Positions 1 to 13,667 of a stretch of DNA of 64,000 nucleotides are shown here, one piece after another; position 1 is the first letter of the stretch; the number at the start of each line of letters is the position of its first letter. A model generated the notes under the pieces. It did not search any database and was not told the DNA's origin. It saw nothing but the letters and a program-made list of their open reading frames with translations. Both the position numbers and the translations under genes were made by a program. The stretch is taken from positions 1,426,001 to 1,490,000 of the forward strand of contig NZ_AP024653.1 in assembly GCF_019977335.1 (NCBI RefSeq), given 5' to 3'. The DNA is from Arthrobacter sp. NicSoilB4 (GTDB taxonomy: Bacteria; Actinomycetota; Actinomycetes; Actinomycetales; Micrococcaceae).

Positions 1-989
1 AGCGTGGTCTCGGTGTAGGGGACCTGGTGCTTCGCGCAGAACTCACGGACGATCACGGCGGCCTTGTCGAGCTGCGGGCGGGCCATGTCCGGGAAGAGGT
101 GGTGCTCAGCCTGGCGGTTGAGGCCGCCGAGCAGGATGTCCATGAAGCGGCCGCCGGAGATGTTCCGGGACGTCAGGACCTGGCGGCTGAAGAAGTCCAC
201 GCGGCTGTCGGCCGGCAGGACCGGCATGCCCTTGTGGTTCGGCGCGAAAGACGCGCCCATGTAGAAACCGAAGACGGCGAGCTGGACCGCGATGAACGCG
301 AGTGCCATGCCCCACGGCAGGAAGGTGAAAGCGAGCACGGGCAGCAGGCTGAGGCGGGCAATGAGGATCGGGATTTCGACCCAGCGGTGCGTGACCTTGG
401 CGCGCTGGAAGATGAACTTGATCGAATCGATCTGCAGGCCCAGGCCAACGAGGAACAACAGCGGGAAGAAGAGCCAGCCCTGTTTGCGGGTGAGGAAGGA
501 GAACCGGCCCTGCCGGGTCGCCGCGGCTTCCGGGAAGAACGCGATGGCACCCGTGGCGATGTCCGGGTCCTTGGAAATGACGTTGGGGTGGTTGTGGTGC
601 GCGCCGTGCTTCTGCTCCCACCAGGAGTAGCTGATCCCGGCAACCGAGGTGGCCAGCAGCCGTGCGGCCCAGTCATTGGCGCGGCGGGAGGCGAAGATCT
701 GCCGGTGCCCGGCCTCGTGGGCCAGAAAGCTGAGCTGGGTGCAGAGGATGCCTAGGGCGGCGGCGATGAGGAGCTGGAACCAGCTGTCACCGATCAGCGC
801 GAAGCCGAACCAGGTGGCGGTCATGAGGAGCACCAGGACCGAAAACACTGTGACGTAGAAGCCGACGCGGCGTTCAAGCAGGCCTGCGGCCTTGACGGTC
901 TTGAGGAGTTCCGAGTAGCTCAGGACAACGGCGTTCGGCTGCCGGATCCGCGATTTTGGTCGCTCCGGAGTGGCGGTGGTGAGGGTCAT
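1..989 (-). CDS. Membrane fatty acid desaturase, 3' end beyond the window edge
   Basis: The frame opens at the ATG read from 989 downwards (protein begins MTLTTATPERPKSR) and stays open for about 329 codons to the left edge, so the C-terminus is missing. It has the three histidine boxes of membrane di-iron acyl-lipid/acyl-CoA desaturases: HEAGH, then HGAHHNHP, and near the edge QAEHHLFP. Hydrophobic stretches lie between the boxes (for example around FYVTVFSVLVLLMTATWF and LIAAALGILC). By family knowledge it would insert a double bond into fatty acyl chains at the membrane using O2 and an electron donor. The sequence does not show position specificity. It is transcribed divergently from argC across about 208 bp, with no functional link evident. 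Confidence 0.9.
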   Translation of the reverse strand, partial: MTLTTATPERPKSRIRQPNAVVLSYSELLKTVKAAGLLERRVGFYVTVFSVLVLLMTATWFGFALIGDSWFQLLIAAALGILCTQLSFLAHEAGHRQIFASRRANDWAARLLATSVAGISYSWWEQKHGAHHNHPNVISKDPDIATGAIAFFPEAAATRQGRFSFLTRKQGWLFFPLLFLVGLGLQIDSIKFIFQRAKVTHRWVEIPILIARLSLLPVLAFTFLPWGMALAFIAVQLAVFGFYMGASFAPNHKGMPVLPADSRVDFFSRQVLTSRNISGGRFMDILLGGLNRQAEHHLFPDMARPQLDKAAVIVREFCAKHQVPYTETT

Positions 990-1125
990 GTAACGCGTGC
1001 CTCGATGCTGTTACGGGCAACGCTGCATCCGACACTCGGACTGCACGGTCTGGATCACCCTTTACCAAGCATACGCCCGCACCGTTACCCGGCCCTCCCG
1101 ATCCGGACGGGCGGGCCAGGGCTGA

Positions 1126-3392
<2,267 letters not shown>

Positions 3393-3416
3393 GCAGTTCC
3401 CGGAGGGACGATCAGC

Positions 3417-4379
3417 ATGAACACCCAGACCCGCGAGACCACTTCCATGTCCGACGCCCAAAGCAAGGCCGGCACCCTGATCGAGGCCCTGCCCTGGATC
3501 CAGCGCTTCGCCGGCACCACCATGGTGATCAAATACGGCGGCAACGCCATGGTCAACGATGAGCTCCGCCGGGCGTTCGCCGAGGACGTGGTCTTCCTGC
3601 ACCATGTAGGGATCCACCCCGTCGTGGTGCACGGCGGCGGCCCGCAGATCAACGCCATGCTCAGCAGGCTCGGCATCGAATCAGAATTCAAGGGCGGCCT
3701 GCGGGTCACCACCCCCGAGGCCATGGACGTCGTCCGCATGGTCCTCACTGGCCAGGTCGGCCGCGAACTCGTTGGCCTGATCAACTCCCATGGCCCGTAC
3801 GCCGTCGGCATGTCCGGTGAGGACGGCGGGCTGCTCCGTGCCGTGCGCACCGGCACGGTCGTCGACGGCGAGGAAGTGGACCTGGGCCTCGTGGGCGAGG
3901 TGACCGGCGTCAACCCCGAGGGAATCCTGGACATCATCGCAGCCGGCCGGATCCCGGTGATCTCCACTGTTGCCCCCGAAATCTTCGACGACGGCAGCCT
4001 GGACGCGGCGACAAAGCAGGCGCAGACCACCGGGCAGGTGCTCAACGTCAACGCCGACACCGCCGCCGCCGCCCTCGCCGAAGCCCTGGGCGCCTCCAAA
4101 CTGGTGATCCTCACCGACGTCGAGGGACTCTTCGCCAACTGGCCGGACCGCTCCTCGCTGATCTCCTCGCTGACGGCCTCGGAACTGCGCGAGCTGCTCC
4201 CGAGCCTGGAGTCGGGGATGATCCCGAAGATGGAGGCGTGCCTGAAAGCCGTCGAGGGCGGCGTCGAACGCGCGCACATCGTGGACGGCAGGCTGCCGCA
4301 CTCGATGCTGCTGGAAACCTTCACGACGGCGGGCATCGGCACGCAGGTCGTCCCGGACGAGGAAGTGAACACAAAGTGA
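3417..4379 (+). CDS. argB: Acetylglutamate kinase
   Basis: ArgB phosphorylates N-acetylglutamate, the usual arginine-feedback-controlled step. The 320-aa protein shows KYGGNAM (phosphate binding), HGGGPQI (substrate binding) and the C-terminal nucleotide site around [14 protein letters not shown]. The N-terminal helix found in arginine-inhibited enzymes is present ([12 protein letters not shown]), so feedback inhibition is expected from the family. A GGAGGG at 3402-3407 supports ATG 3417; a second in-frame ATG at 3447 would remove ten residues. The stop overlaps the argD GTG. Confidence 0.97.
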   Translation: MNTQTRETTSMSDAQSKAGTLIEALPWIQRFAGTTMVIKYGGNAMVNDELRRAFAEDVVFLHHVGIHPVVVHGGGPQINAMLSRLGIESEFKGGLRVTTPEAMDVVRMVLTGQVGRELVGLINSHGPYAVGMSGEDGGLLRAVRTGTVVDGEEVDLGLVGEVTGVNPEGILDIIAAGRIPVISTVAPEIFDDGSLDAATKQAQTTGQVLNVNADTAAAALAEALGASKLVILTDVEGLFANWPDRSSLISSLTASELRELLPSLESGMIPKMEACLKAVEGGVERAHIVDGRLPHSMLLETFTTAGIGTQVVPDEEVNTK

Positions 4380-5725
4380 GCAGCACTGAACTGAGCCATT
4401 CCGCTGAAGGCCGCAGCAGCGATGGGGGCCCGGGTGTGGTCGGGCACCGCGAAACGGGCGGGGCCCCCATCGCTGCGGAGGCCGCCGCAATCGCGCTCGT
4501 TGGTCAAACCACCGGCGCGCAGTGGCTGTCCCGCTACTCGTCGTCGCTGCTGGGCGTCTTCGGCACGCCGCAACGGGTCCTGGTCCGGGGCGCCGGCTGC
4601 CTCGTCTGGGACGCCGACGGCAAGGAATACCTGGACCTGCTCGGCGGGATCGCGGTCAACGCCCTGGGCCACGCCCACCCCTTCGTCACGTCGGTGATCT
4701 CCAGCCAGCTCTCCACCCTGGGCCACGTCTCCAACTTCTTCACGAGCCCCACGCAGATCGCACTGGCGGAGAAGCTGCTGGACATCAGCAAGGCACCGGC
4801 CGGCTCCAAGGTGTTTTTCGCCAACTCCGGCACCGAAGCAGTCGAGGCCGCGTTCAAGCTGGCGCGGCGGAACGGCGGCGTCAGCCAGGCAGACAGCACG
4901 GCGCAGCCCCGCACCAAGATCATCGCGCTCGAGGGCGCCTTCCACGGCCGGACCATGGGTGCCCTCGCGCTCACCGCCAAGGAAGCCTACCGGGAGCCGT
5001 TCGCCCCGCTGCCCGGCGGCGTCGTGCACATCCCCTTCGGCGACATTGACGCGCTCCGGGCCGCGGTGGACGAGACCACGGCCGCCGTCTTCCTGGAACC
5101 GATCCAGGGCGAAGCCGGCGTCCGGCCCCTGCCTGCCGGCTACCTGCAGGCCGCACGGGAGGCCACCAGCGCCGCCGGTGCCCTGCTGATCCTGGACGAG
5201 GTCCAGACCGGCATCGGCCGCACCGGCAAGTGGCTCGCGAGCGAGGACGCCGGGATCGTGCCCGACGCGGTCACCCTCGCCAAGGGCCTCGGCGGCGGAT
5301 TCCCGATCGGCGCCCTCGTCACCTTCGGCCCGGAGGTGTCCTCGCTGCTCTCCGCCGGCCAGCACGGGACCACGTTCGGCGGCAACCCGGTGGCCACCGC
5401 CGCTGCCCTTGCCACCTTGCACGTCCTGGAAAACCAGCACGTCCTGGACCACGTCCGCGACACGGGGGAGCACCTGCGTGCGGGTCTCGCCAGGATCGAC
5501 GGCGTCACTGAGGTCCGGGGCGAAGGGCTCCTCATCGGCTTCGACCTCGATGCCGACGTCGCCCCTGCCGTTGTGACAGCCGGCCTCGAGGCGGGTTTCA
5601 TCGTCAACAGCCCGGGCCCGCACACCATCCGCCTCGCGCCGCCGCTGATCCTCACCACAGAACAAGCCGACCTCTTCGTTGCGGCACTCCCCGCCCTCCT
5701 CCAGACCGCAAAGGACGCCAAGTGA
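4376..5725 (+). CDS. argD: Acetylornithine aminotransferase with an unusual N-terminal extension
   Basis: ArgD is a class-III PLP aminotransferase converting N-acetylglutamate semialdehyde to N-acetylornithine. Motifs include [18 protein letters not shown], the PLP region [15 protein letters not shown] and the Schiff-base lysine in [14 protein letters not shown]. The start is GTG 4376, overlapping the argB stop (GTGA). The 449-aa product has about 45 residues before the conserved part begins at [17 protein letters not shown]. That extension is encoded by a 16-bp perfect inverted repeat (4416-4431 and 4461-4476) and is Gly/Ala-rich. No later in-frame start removes all of it; GTG 4436 lies in the palindrome loop. 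Confidence 0.95.
   Translation: MSSTELSHSAEGRSSDGGPGVVGHRETGGAPIAAEAAAIALVGQTTGAQWLSRYSSSLLGVFGTPQRVLVRGAGCLVWDADGKEYLDLLGGIAVNALGHAHPFVTSVISSQLSTLGHVSNFFTSPTQIALAEKLLDISKAPAGSKVFFANSGTEAVEAAFKLARRNGGVSQADSTAQPRTKIIALEGAFHGRTMGALALTAKEAYREPFAPLPGGVVHIPFGDIDALRAAVDETTAAVFLEPIQGEAGVRPLPAGYLQAAREATSAAGALLILDEVQTGIGRTGKWLASEDAGIVPDAVTLAKGLGGGFPIGALVTFGPEVSSLLSAGQHGTTFGGNPVATAAALATLHVLENQHVLDHVRDTGEHLRAGLARIDGVTEVRGEGLLIGFDLDADVAPAVVTAGLEAGFIVNSPGPHTIRLAPPLILTTEQADLFVAALPALLQTAKDAK
4416..4476. repeat. 16-bp perfect inverted repeat inside the 5' end of argD
   Basis: GCAGCGATGGGGGCCC at 4416-4431 is repeated in reverse complement at 4461-4476, separated by 29 nt. It sits in frame within argD and encodes most of its extra N-terminal residues. 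It could be an inserted palindromic element or a translational-control hairpin in the mRNA. Confidence 0.9.
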
Positions 5726-6723
5726 ACGCGACAGGGATTTCGACCATGACTTCGAAGAGCCAGACCCGCCACTTCCTCAAGGACACGGACCTCACCCCGG
5801 CCGAGCAGGCTGAGGTCCTGGATCTCGCCGTCCGGATGAAGGCCGCGCCGTACAGCGTACAGCCGTTCGCCGCCGAGGGCAGCGGACGCCAGACCGTCGC
5901 CGTGATCTTCGACAAGACCTCCACCCGGACCCGGGTCTCCTTCGCCGCCGGCGTGGCGGACATGGGCGGCAACGCGCTCATCATCAACCCGGGCGAGGCG
6001 CAGATCGGCCACAAGGAGTCCGTCGAGGACACCGCCAAGGTCCTGGAGCGCATGGTGTCCACCATCGTCTGGCGAACCGGTGCCCATTCCGGGCTCGTGG
6101 CCATGGCCAGGAACTCCCGCGTGCCGGTGATCAACGCCCTGTGCGACGATTACCACCCCTGCCAGCTCCTGGCCGACCTGCTCACCGTCAAGGAACACAA
6201 GGGCGACCTGGCGGGCCTCACCATGAGCTACCTTGGGGACTCCGCCAACAACATGGCCAACTCCTACCTGCTGGCCGGCGTCACCGCAGGCATGCACGTC
6301 CGCATCGCCGGCCCCGAGGGCTACCTGCCGTCCCGGGAGATCATCGCCGCGGCCGAAGACCGCGCGGCGGAGACCGGCGGCTCGGTGCTCGTCACGGTGG
6401 ACGCCGCAGAGGCGCTGCTCGGAGCCGACGTCGTTGCCACCGACACCTGGGTGTCCATGGGCCAGGAGGACGAGAAGGAAGCACGGCTGCAGCTGTTCCG
6501 CAACTACGCCGTGGACGAAGCGGCGATGAAGCTCGCGGCGCCGGACGCCGTCGTACTCCACTGCCTGCCGGCCTACCGCGGCTACGAGATCTCCGCTGGA
6601 GTGATCGACGGCCCGCAGTCCATCGTCTGGGACGAGGCCGAGAACCGGCTGCACGCCCAGAAGGCCCTGATGGCCTGGCTGATGCACCGCTCCGGCCTCG
6701 CCGTTGTCGACGGGCTGGGCTAG
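5722..6723 (+). CDS. argF: Ornithine carbamoyltransferase
   Basis: ArgF condenses ornithine and carbamoyl phosphate to citrulline. The 333-aa protein has the carbamoyl-phosphate motif [13 protein letters not shown], the ornithine/carbamoyl-phosphate motif [14 protein letters not shown] and the HCLPAYRG signature near the C-terminus. GTG 5722 overlaps the argD stop by 4 nt; ATG 5746 ([13 protein letters not shown]) is an alternative that matches the usual family start. It belongs to the argCJBDFR run. Confidence 0.97.
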   Translation: MNATGISTMTSKSQTRHFLKDTDLTPAEQAEVLDLAVRMKAAPYSVQPFAAEGSGRQTVAVIFDKTSTRTRVSFAAGVADMGGNALIINPGEAQIGHKESVEDTAKVLERMVSTIVWRTGAHSGLVAMARNSRVPVINALCDDYHPCQLLADLLTVKEHKGDLAGLTMSYLGDSANNMANSYLLAGVTAGMHVRIAGPEGYLPSREIIAAAEDRAAETGGSVLVTVDAAEALLGADVVATDTWVSMGQEDEKEARLQLFRNYAVDEAAMKLAAPDAVVLHCLPAYRGYEISAGVIDGPQSIVWDEAENRLHAQKALMAWLMHRSGLAVVDGLG

Positions 6724-7256
6724 TGTCCGTCCAGCCCGCCTCCCCAGGGGCAAGCCCCGCCACGAAGACGGCCCGGCAGGCGCGGATCACCGCGATCCTC
6801 ACCGGCGAATCGGTCCGCTCGCAGGCGGAACTGGCGGCGCTGCTCGCGGACGACGGCGTCCAGGTCACGCAGGCGACGCTGTCCCGGGACCTCGTGGAAC
6901 TCGGCGCAGTCCGGGTCCGGGGCAAGGAAGGCGTCCTGGTCTACGCGGTGCCGGGGGAGGGCGGGGAGCGTGCGGCCAAAAGCGGCGTCACCCAGGAGAT
7001 CCTCGACGCGCGGCTGGCCCGGCTCTGCGGCGAACTGCTGGTCACCGCCGAAGCGTCCGCGAACATCGTGGTGCTCCGGACGCCTCCCGGCGCGGCCAAT
7101 TTCCTGGCCCTGGCGATCGACCATTCGGTGATGCCGTCCATCCTCGGCACCATCGCGGGGGACGACACGGTGCTGCTGGTCACCCGCGATCCGCTCGGCG
7201 GCGCTGCCCTGGCCGCCCGGTTCCTGCAGCTCGCCGAGGAAGCCGGCACCGGCTGA
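6723..7256 (+). CDS. argR: Arginine repressor
   Basis: ArgR is the hexameric arginine-responsive DNA-binding repressor of arginine genes. The 177-aa protein carries an N-terminal winged helix-turn-helix ([20 protein letters not shown]) and a C-terminal oligomerisation/arginine-binding domain with the conserved acidic pair in [18 protein letters not shown] 6723 shares its first base with the argF stop (TAGTG), so it is probably translationally coupled. Being the last gene of the operon whose promoter carries an ARG-box-like site suggests negative autoregulation. Confidence 0.96.
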   Translation: MSVQPASPGASPATKTARQARITAILTGESVRSQAELAALLADDGVQVTQATLSRDLVELGAVRVRGKEGVLVYAVPGEGGERAAKSGVTQEILDARLARLCGELLVTAEASANIVVLRTPPGAANFLALAIDHSVMPSILGTIAGDDTVLLVTRDPLGGAALAARFLQLAEEAGTG

Positions 7257-7357
7257 CCGCCCCGGACCGAGGATTGGGCCTGCCACCGGGATGTGACAGG
7301 CTTTCAGCAGACAAGTTTTCCCCCGACATTTCCCCAAACAACTAAGGAGCATTTGAA

Positions 7358-9996
<2,639 letters not shown>

Positions 9997-10003
9997 CACC
10001 CAG

Positions 10004-10094
10004 ACGCTCCCTCAGTTCTGGCGCCGATTCCGCCGACGCTCCTGCACCCGTTGCAGGAGCGTCGGCGGATTTCCTGCAAAAGGTGAGGGAGCGT
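10004..10094. repeat. Nested inverted repeat downstream of argH (candidate dispersed palindrome or terminator)
   Basis: The outer arms ACGCTCCCTCA (10004-10014) and TGAGGGAGCGT (10084-10094) are perfect complements. Inside them are 17-bp perfect arms at 10030-10046 and 10052-10068 with a 5-nt loop (CCCGT). Both arm pairs share a GAGCGT core. There is no U-tract, so this looks more like a palindromic element than a simple intrinsic terminator, though the inner hairpin could stop argGH transcription. Confidence 0.88.
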
Positions 10095-10122
10095 TGGGCG
10101 CTGGCCGCCGAACAGTGCTCGG

Positions 10123-10128
10123 TAGCAT
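10123..10128 (+). promoter_or_regulatory. -10 box (TAGCAT) for a leaderless transcript
   Basis: TAGCAT lies 6 nt before ATG 10135 and no Shine-Dalgarno is visible. No convincing -35 was seen. Confidence 0.5.
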
Positions 10129-10134
10129 TACGGC

Positions 10135-10665
10135 ATGAGCGAATCCTTCCGCCAACTCCTGCGTGCACTGCCCGATTTCCCGGACGAGCTGCCGGACTTC
10201 GACCCGGACCAAGCCCCCGCTGATCCGGCCGAACTCTTCCGGCTGTGGCTCGACGAGGCGCTGGCGGCCGGGGTGCCGCAGCCCAACGCCTGCAGCCTGG
10301 CCACAGCCGACGAGCAGGGCCGGCCGTCGTCGCGGATGCTGATCCTGAAGGACATCGACGCCGACGGCTGGCAGTTCGCAACGTCCCGGGAATCCCGCAA
10401 GGGCCAGGAACTCGCGGTCAATCCGCACGCGGCGCTGAACTTCTTCTGGCAGCAGCAGGGCCGCCAGGTGCGCGTCGCCGGCGACGTGGTGGAGCTGTCC
10501 CCGGAGGCATCGGCCGCCGACTGGCACGCCCGGCCCGGTGCGGACGGCAGCGGGAATCCCAGTTGGCAGCTGTACGCCGTCCGGCCCCGCGAAATCGAGT
10601 TCTGGCAGGCCCGGCACGACCGCCGGCACATCCGCCACCGGTACGGCCAGGAGTCCTTCAGTTAA
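10135..10665 (+). CDS. Pyridoxamine 5'-phosphate oxidase family protein (PdxH-like)
   Basis: The PdxH family uses FMN to oxidise pyridoxine/pyridoxamine 5'-phosphate to PLP. This 176-aa protein has the FMN-binding strand SSRMLILKDID, the SRKGQELAVNPHAALNFFW segment and a C-terminal dimerisation part EFWQARHDRRHIRHRY that keeps the Arg-x-His substrate residues. It is about 40 residues shorter than E. coli PdxH and lacks the family's usual final tryptophan/RLAP tail. A PdxH role is likely but a related F420- or FMN-dependent function is possible. Confidence 0.75.
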   Translation: MSESFRQLLRALPDFPDELPDFDPDQAPADPAELFRLWLDEALAAGVPQPNACSLATADEQGRPSSRMLILKDIDADGWQFATSRESRKGQELAVNPHAALNFFWQQQGRQVRVAGDVVELSPEASAADWHARPGADGSGNPSWQLYAVRPREIEFWQARHDRRHIRHRYGQESFS

Positions 10666-10690
10666 TCCTGATTTATCCAGTGCCCTCGGC

Positions 10691-10696
10691 TAGGAT
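10691..10696 (+). promoter_or_regulatory. -10 box (TAGGAT) for a leaderless transcript
   Basis: TAGGAT lies 7 nt before ATG 10704. CTGATT at 10668-10673, 17 bp upstream, is a plausible -35. Confidence 0.55.
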
Positions 10697-10703
10697 GATC
10701 GCC

Positions 10704-11444
10704 ATGACCGCAATCACCCCGGAAAACCTCCTGGAAGAACTCCGCCGCGCTGCCGGCGTCGTGACCGGAATCACCGCCAAACTGAGCGAAGAGGACGTCA
10801 GGGCACCCTCGGAATTGCCGGGCTGGACCCGCGGCCATGTGCTGGCCCACGTCTGCGGCATCGCCAACGCGATGGCCCGCCAGCTGGAATTCGCGGCCCA
10901 AGGTGAAAGCATCGAGCTCTACGACGGAGGCTACGAGGGCCGGACCCGCGCCATCGAGATGGCCGCCGGGCACACCCTCGCCGAACACCGGGCCGACCTG
11001 GACGCCGCACTGGCACGTGCCCTGCACGCCTTCGAAACGCTGGACGACGCCGCCTGGCGGGCGCCCATCAGCTACCGCGGGGGAGTCGTCAAGGACGGCG
11101 GCCTGGCGCTCTGGCGCGAGCTCGTCATCCATGCCACCGACCTCGGGACGGGCCGCGGACCGGAAACGTGGAGCCGGCCGTTCTGCGAGCATCTGTTCGA
11201 TTTCCTTGCCGCACGCGTGCCGGAGGGACAGCGGTTCGTGCTCCAGCCGCTTGGCCTTCCGGGCGTGGCCATCGGAACCCCTGGCGGCCGGTCGACGGCC
11301 ATCAACGGGATGCTGACCGATATCGCGGCCTGGCTCGCCGGACGCACTCCGACCCTTGGCAGCCTGCGCGCAACCGCGGCGGCCGACGGCGTTGACCTCC
11401 CTGAGCTGCTGCCGTGGCCCGCCGGAGTGCCCGTCACCCGCTGA
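10704..11444 (+). CDS. Maleylpyruvate isomerase / DinB-fold family protein
   Basis: The 246-aa protein begins MTAITPENLLEELRRAAGVV and contains the hallmark ELPGWTRGHVLAHVCGIANAMARQ of the mycothiol-dependent maleylpyruvate isomerase N-terminal domain. The metal-binding histidines are in HVLAHV and in ELVIHATDLG near residue 145. These actinobacterial proteins are four-helix-bundle metalloenzymes, often using mycothiol. The substrate cannot be told from sequence. A start three codons earlier (ATG 10695) would overlap the -10 box. It faces the minus-strand ogt-like gene across 38 bp. Confidence 0.8.
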   Translation: MTAITPENLLEELRRAAGVVTGITAKLSEEDVRAPSELPGWTRGHVLAHVCGIANAMARQLEFAAQGESIELYDGGYEGRTRAIEMAAGHTLAEHRADLDAALARALHAFETLDDAAWRAPISYRGGVVKDGGLALWRELVIHATDLGTGRGPETWSRPFCEHLFDFLAARVPEGQRFVLQPLGLPGVAIGTPGGRSTAINGMLTDIAAWLAGRTPTLGSLRATAAADGVDLPELLPWPAGVPVTR

Positions 11445-11482
11445 CACGTCCGCCCGGGGTCGTGTCCTCCGCGCCGGTGCTG

Positions 11483-12028
11483 TTAGTGCAGTATGAGCGC
11501 CAAGCCCGACGTCGGCGCGGTTTCCAGCAGCGCCTCCTCGCGTTCCCGCGCCAGGAGGCTTTCCTTGATCGCGAGTCCCCAGCGGAAGCCGCCCAGGCTT
11601 CCGTCGGTGCGGATCACCCGGTGGCAGGGCACGAACAGTGCTGCCGCGTTGAAGGCGCAGGCACTGGCTGCCGCGCGGACGGCTTTTACGTTTCCGGACA
11701 AGGCGGCGTACTCGGTGTAGGTCACGGGGTGTCCCGGCGGAACGGTCCGGAGCATGTCCCAGGCATGGCCCCTGAACGGACCGGACTTCTGCAGCACGGG
11801 CACGTCCATAGCCGGCCCCGGATCGCCGGCATAGAACCCGTCCACGGCCTCAGAGATGGAGCCAAGACCGGTCACGGTCTCGAACTCGCCCGGCAGCAGG
11901 TCCGCGTGGATCTGCCCGGTCAGCTCGCCGGGAAGCGCGGTCCAGCCGGAGGCAAGCACAACCCCGTCCCGGGCAATGATGGTGAACGGGCCATCCGGGG
12001 TGGACATGGTCAACAGTTGGGCTTTCAT
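11483..12028 (-). CDS. ogt: Methylated-DNA-[protein]-cysteine S-methyltransferase
   Basis: This suicide enzyme removes O6-alkyl groups from guanine by transfer to its own cysteine. The 181-aa protein has the active-site motif FVPCHRVIRTDGSLGGFRWG and the helix-turn-helix region VTYTEYAALSGNVKAVRAAA. Its ATG overlaps the stop of the upstream Ada/AlkA fusion by 4 nt, so the two form a repair operon. The symbol ogt is by family; an Ada-C-like name would be equally fair. Confidence 0.93.
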   Translation of the reverse strand: MKAQLLTMSTPDGPFTIIARDGVVLASGWTALPGELTGQIHADLLPGEFETVTGLGSISEAVDGFYAGDPGPAMDVPVLQKSGPFRGHAWDMLRTVPPGHPVTYTEYAALSGNVKAVRAAASACAFNAAALFVPCHRVIRTDGSLGGFRWGLAIKESLLAREREEALLETAPTSGLALILH

Positions 12029-13578
12029 GGAGTCGCTTTCTTCGGGGCTTGTGGCTTGGTCCGGGCGGCGGACTGCGCTGCTGCCGCGGCGCGCCAGAGG
12101 TGCATGGTGGCATACGAGCGCCAGGGACTGAGCTCACGGAAGTCAGGGCTCAGCGTCGGTTCGTGGGCCGGGGCGGCATCTGTTCGACCGGCCAGATCGG
12201 CGACGGCGCTGGCGGCCGCGAGGGACCGGATGCCGTTGCGCACGGCGGCGTCGTTGGCCAGGAAGACATCGGGAGCGCCGATCACGCGCATCGCCACATA
12301 GCCCACCGTCCACGGCCCGACGCCGGTGAGGGGCAGCAGTTTTGATTCGAGCCCCGGCAGGTCATCGCCGTAGCCGAAATCCAGCTCGCCCGATGCCATC
12401 GCCGCGGCAGCACCCCGGACCGAGTCGATGCGGCGCTGCGGGCCGCGGAGGAGTTCGAAGCCGGTCTCCGCGATCTGCGCTGCTGTGGGGAACAGCCGGT
12501 GCAGTCCGTCGGCCGGAACCAGGCACTCGCTCCCGGCCGCGGACAGCTGGATGAGGGCGGTCCGGGCGGCGGCGACGGTGATCTGCTGCCCGATCATCGC
12601 GCGGACAAGCAGCTCCTGCGGGTCGACAGCGCCCGGCATCCGGATGCCCGGGGTGGCGGCGACCCTGGCGGCCAGCCGAAGATCGGACCCCAGTGCGCCG
12701 TCGATGGCGACGGGATCGGCGTCGAGGTCCAGCAGCCGGCGGACCCGGCTGAGCAGGGAGGGCAGGTCCCGCAGGTCGACGGCGCCGATGGTCAGCACGA
12801 GCGGACGGCCGGGGGCTCCGGCGTCGTAGTCCACCTGGAAGCGCGCATCGCCGTGGGCCAGCCGCAGGGTGCGGGCGTAGGACGTGGACGATCCCTCCTC
12901 GATGCCCGGGATGGCTCGGACGGCGAGGAAGTCGAAGATCCCCGGGTCGAATGGCTCACGGTAGGGAAGGTTGAGCGTCAGTGCCGTTGACGTCACGGCG
13001 GCCTGCGACGGCGCCCGATGGTGCCGGGCCGTGGCCCGGAGTGCCGAGGGCGTCATCGCGAAGACCTCGCCGATGGTCTCGTTGAACTGGCGCACGCTGC
13101 TGAAACCGGCCGCGAACGCGATGTCGGCCACCTTCATGGTGGTGGACACCAGCAGGGTGCGGGCGGTCTGGGCCCGGCTTGCCCTTGCCAGCGACAGCGG
13201 TCCCGCGCCGAGTTCGTGGCTCAGGATGCGGTTGAGCTGCCGTGAGGAGTAGCCCAGCCGGGCAGCGAGACCTTCCACGCCGTCGCGGTTGATGACGCCG
13301 TCGTTGATGAGCCGCATGGCACGTCCGGCGATGTCCGAGCGCAGGTTCCAGGCTGGAGTGCCGGGGACCGCCTCGGGCAGGCAGCGCTTGCAGGCCCGGT
13401 AGCCGGCGTCGTGCGCGGCTGCGGACGTTTCGTAGAAGGTGACGTTCCCCGCTTTGGGGGTCCGGGCCGGGCAGGAAGGCCGGCAATAGATGCCCGTGGT
13501 GCGGACAGCGGTGTAGAACTGCCCGTCGAACCGGGTGTCCCGGGCGTCGATTGCCCGGTAGCGCTGCCAGAAGTCCAT
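12025..13578 (-). CDS. alkA: Ada N-domain/AraC regulator fused to AlkA 3-methyladenine DNA glycosylase
   Basis: The 517-aa fusion starts at ATG 13578 (MDFWQRYRAIDARDTRFDG). Domains in order: an Ada methyl-phosphotriester domain with four cysteines (GIYCRPSCPA and RACKRCLPEA, residues ~1-75), an AraC-type helix-turn-helix (~85-180, with VADIAFAAGFSSVRQFN), the AlkA N-terminal domain (~200-285), and an HhH-GPD glycosylase (~300-480) with LTGVGPWTVGYVAMRVIG and the catalytic aspartate in VFLANDAAV. It should both sense methylation damage and excise alkylated bases. It overlaps the ogt-like gene by 4 nt. A longer in-frame start at 13734 would overlap the divergent mpg gene. Confidence 0.93.
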   Translation of the reverse strand: MDFWQRYRAIDARDTRFDGQFYTAVRTTGIYCRPSCPARTPKAGNVTFYETSAAAHDAGYRACKRCLPEAVPGTPAWNLRSDIAGRAMRLINDGVINRDGVEGLAARLGYSSRQLNRILSHELGAGPLSLARASRAQTARTLLVSTTMKVADIAFAAGFSSVRQFNETIGEVFAMTPSALRATARHHRAPSQAAVTSTALTLNLPYREPFDPGIFDFLAVRAIPGIEEGSSTSYARTLRLAHGDARFQVDYDAGAPGRPLVLTIGAVDLRDLPSLLSRVRRLLDLDADPVAIDGALGSDLRLAARVAATPGIRMPGAVDPQELLVRAMIGQQITVAAARTALIQLSAAGSECLVPADGLHRLFPTAAQIAETGFELLRGPQRRIDSVRGAAAAMASGELDFGYGDDLPGLESKLLPLTGVGPWTVGYVAMRVIGAPDVFLANDAAVRNGIRSLAAASAVADLAGRTDAAPAHEPTLSPDFRELSPWRSYATMHLWRAAAAAQSAARTKPQAPKKATP

Positions 13579-13584
13579 GGGTTC

Positions 13585-13590
13585 ATCCTG
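13585..13590 (-). promoter_or_regulatory. -10 box (CAGGAT) for the alkylation-repair operon
   Basis: On the minus strand CAGGAT ends 6 nt before ATG 13578. It could alternatively act as an AGGA ribosome site. An Ada-controlled promoter is expected here. Confidence 0.4.
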
Positions 13591-13655
13591 CCAGCTTCCC
13601 GGACCTGCTGCTAGCGGAAATCGGACACGGCCGTGAAGGAGTGCGGGCCGTTTGT

Positions 13656-13661
13656 TAAAGT
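13656..13661 (+). promoter_or_regulatory. -10 box (TAAAGT) for leaderless mpg
   Basis: TAAAGT ends 6 nt before ATG 13668. GTGAAG at 13633-13638 is a possible -35 with 17-bp spacing. Confidence 0.55.
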
Positions 13662-13667
13662 CGGAGC

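Noticed and set aside
4432..4460. Rho-independent terminator inside argD
   Set aside because: The hairpin has no T-run and a 29-nt loop, and lies within a coupled operon whose downstream genes must be expressed.
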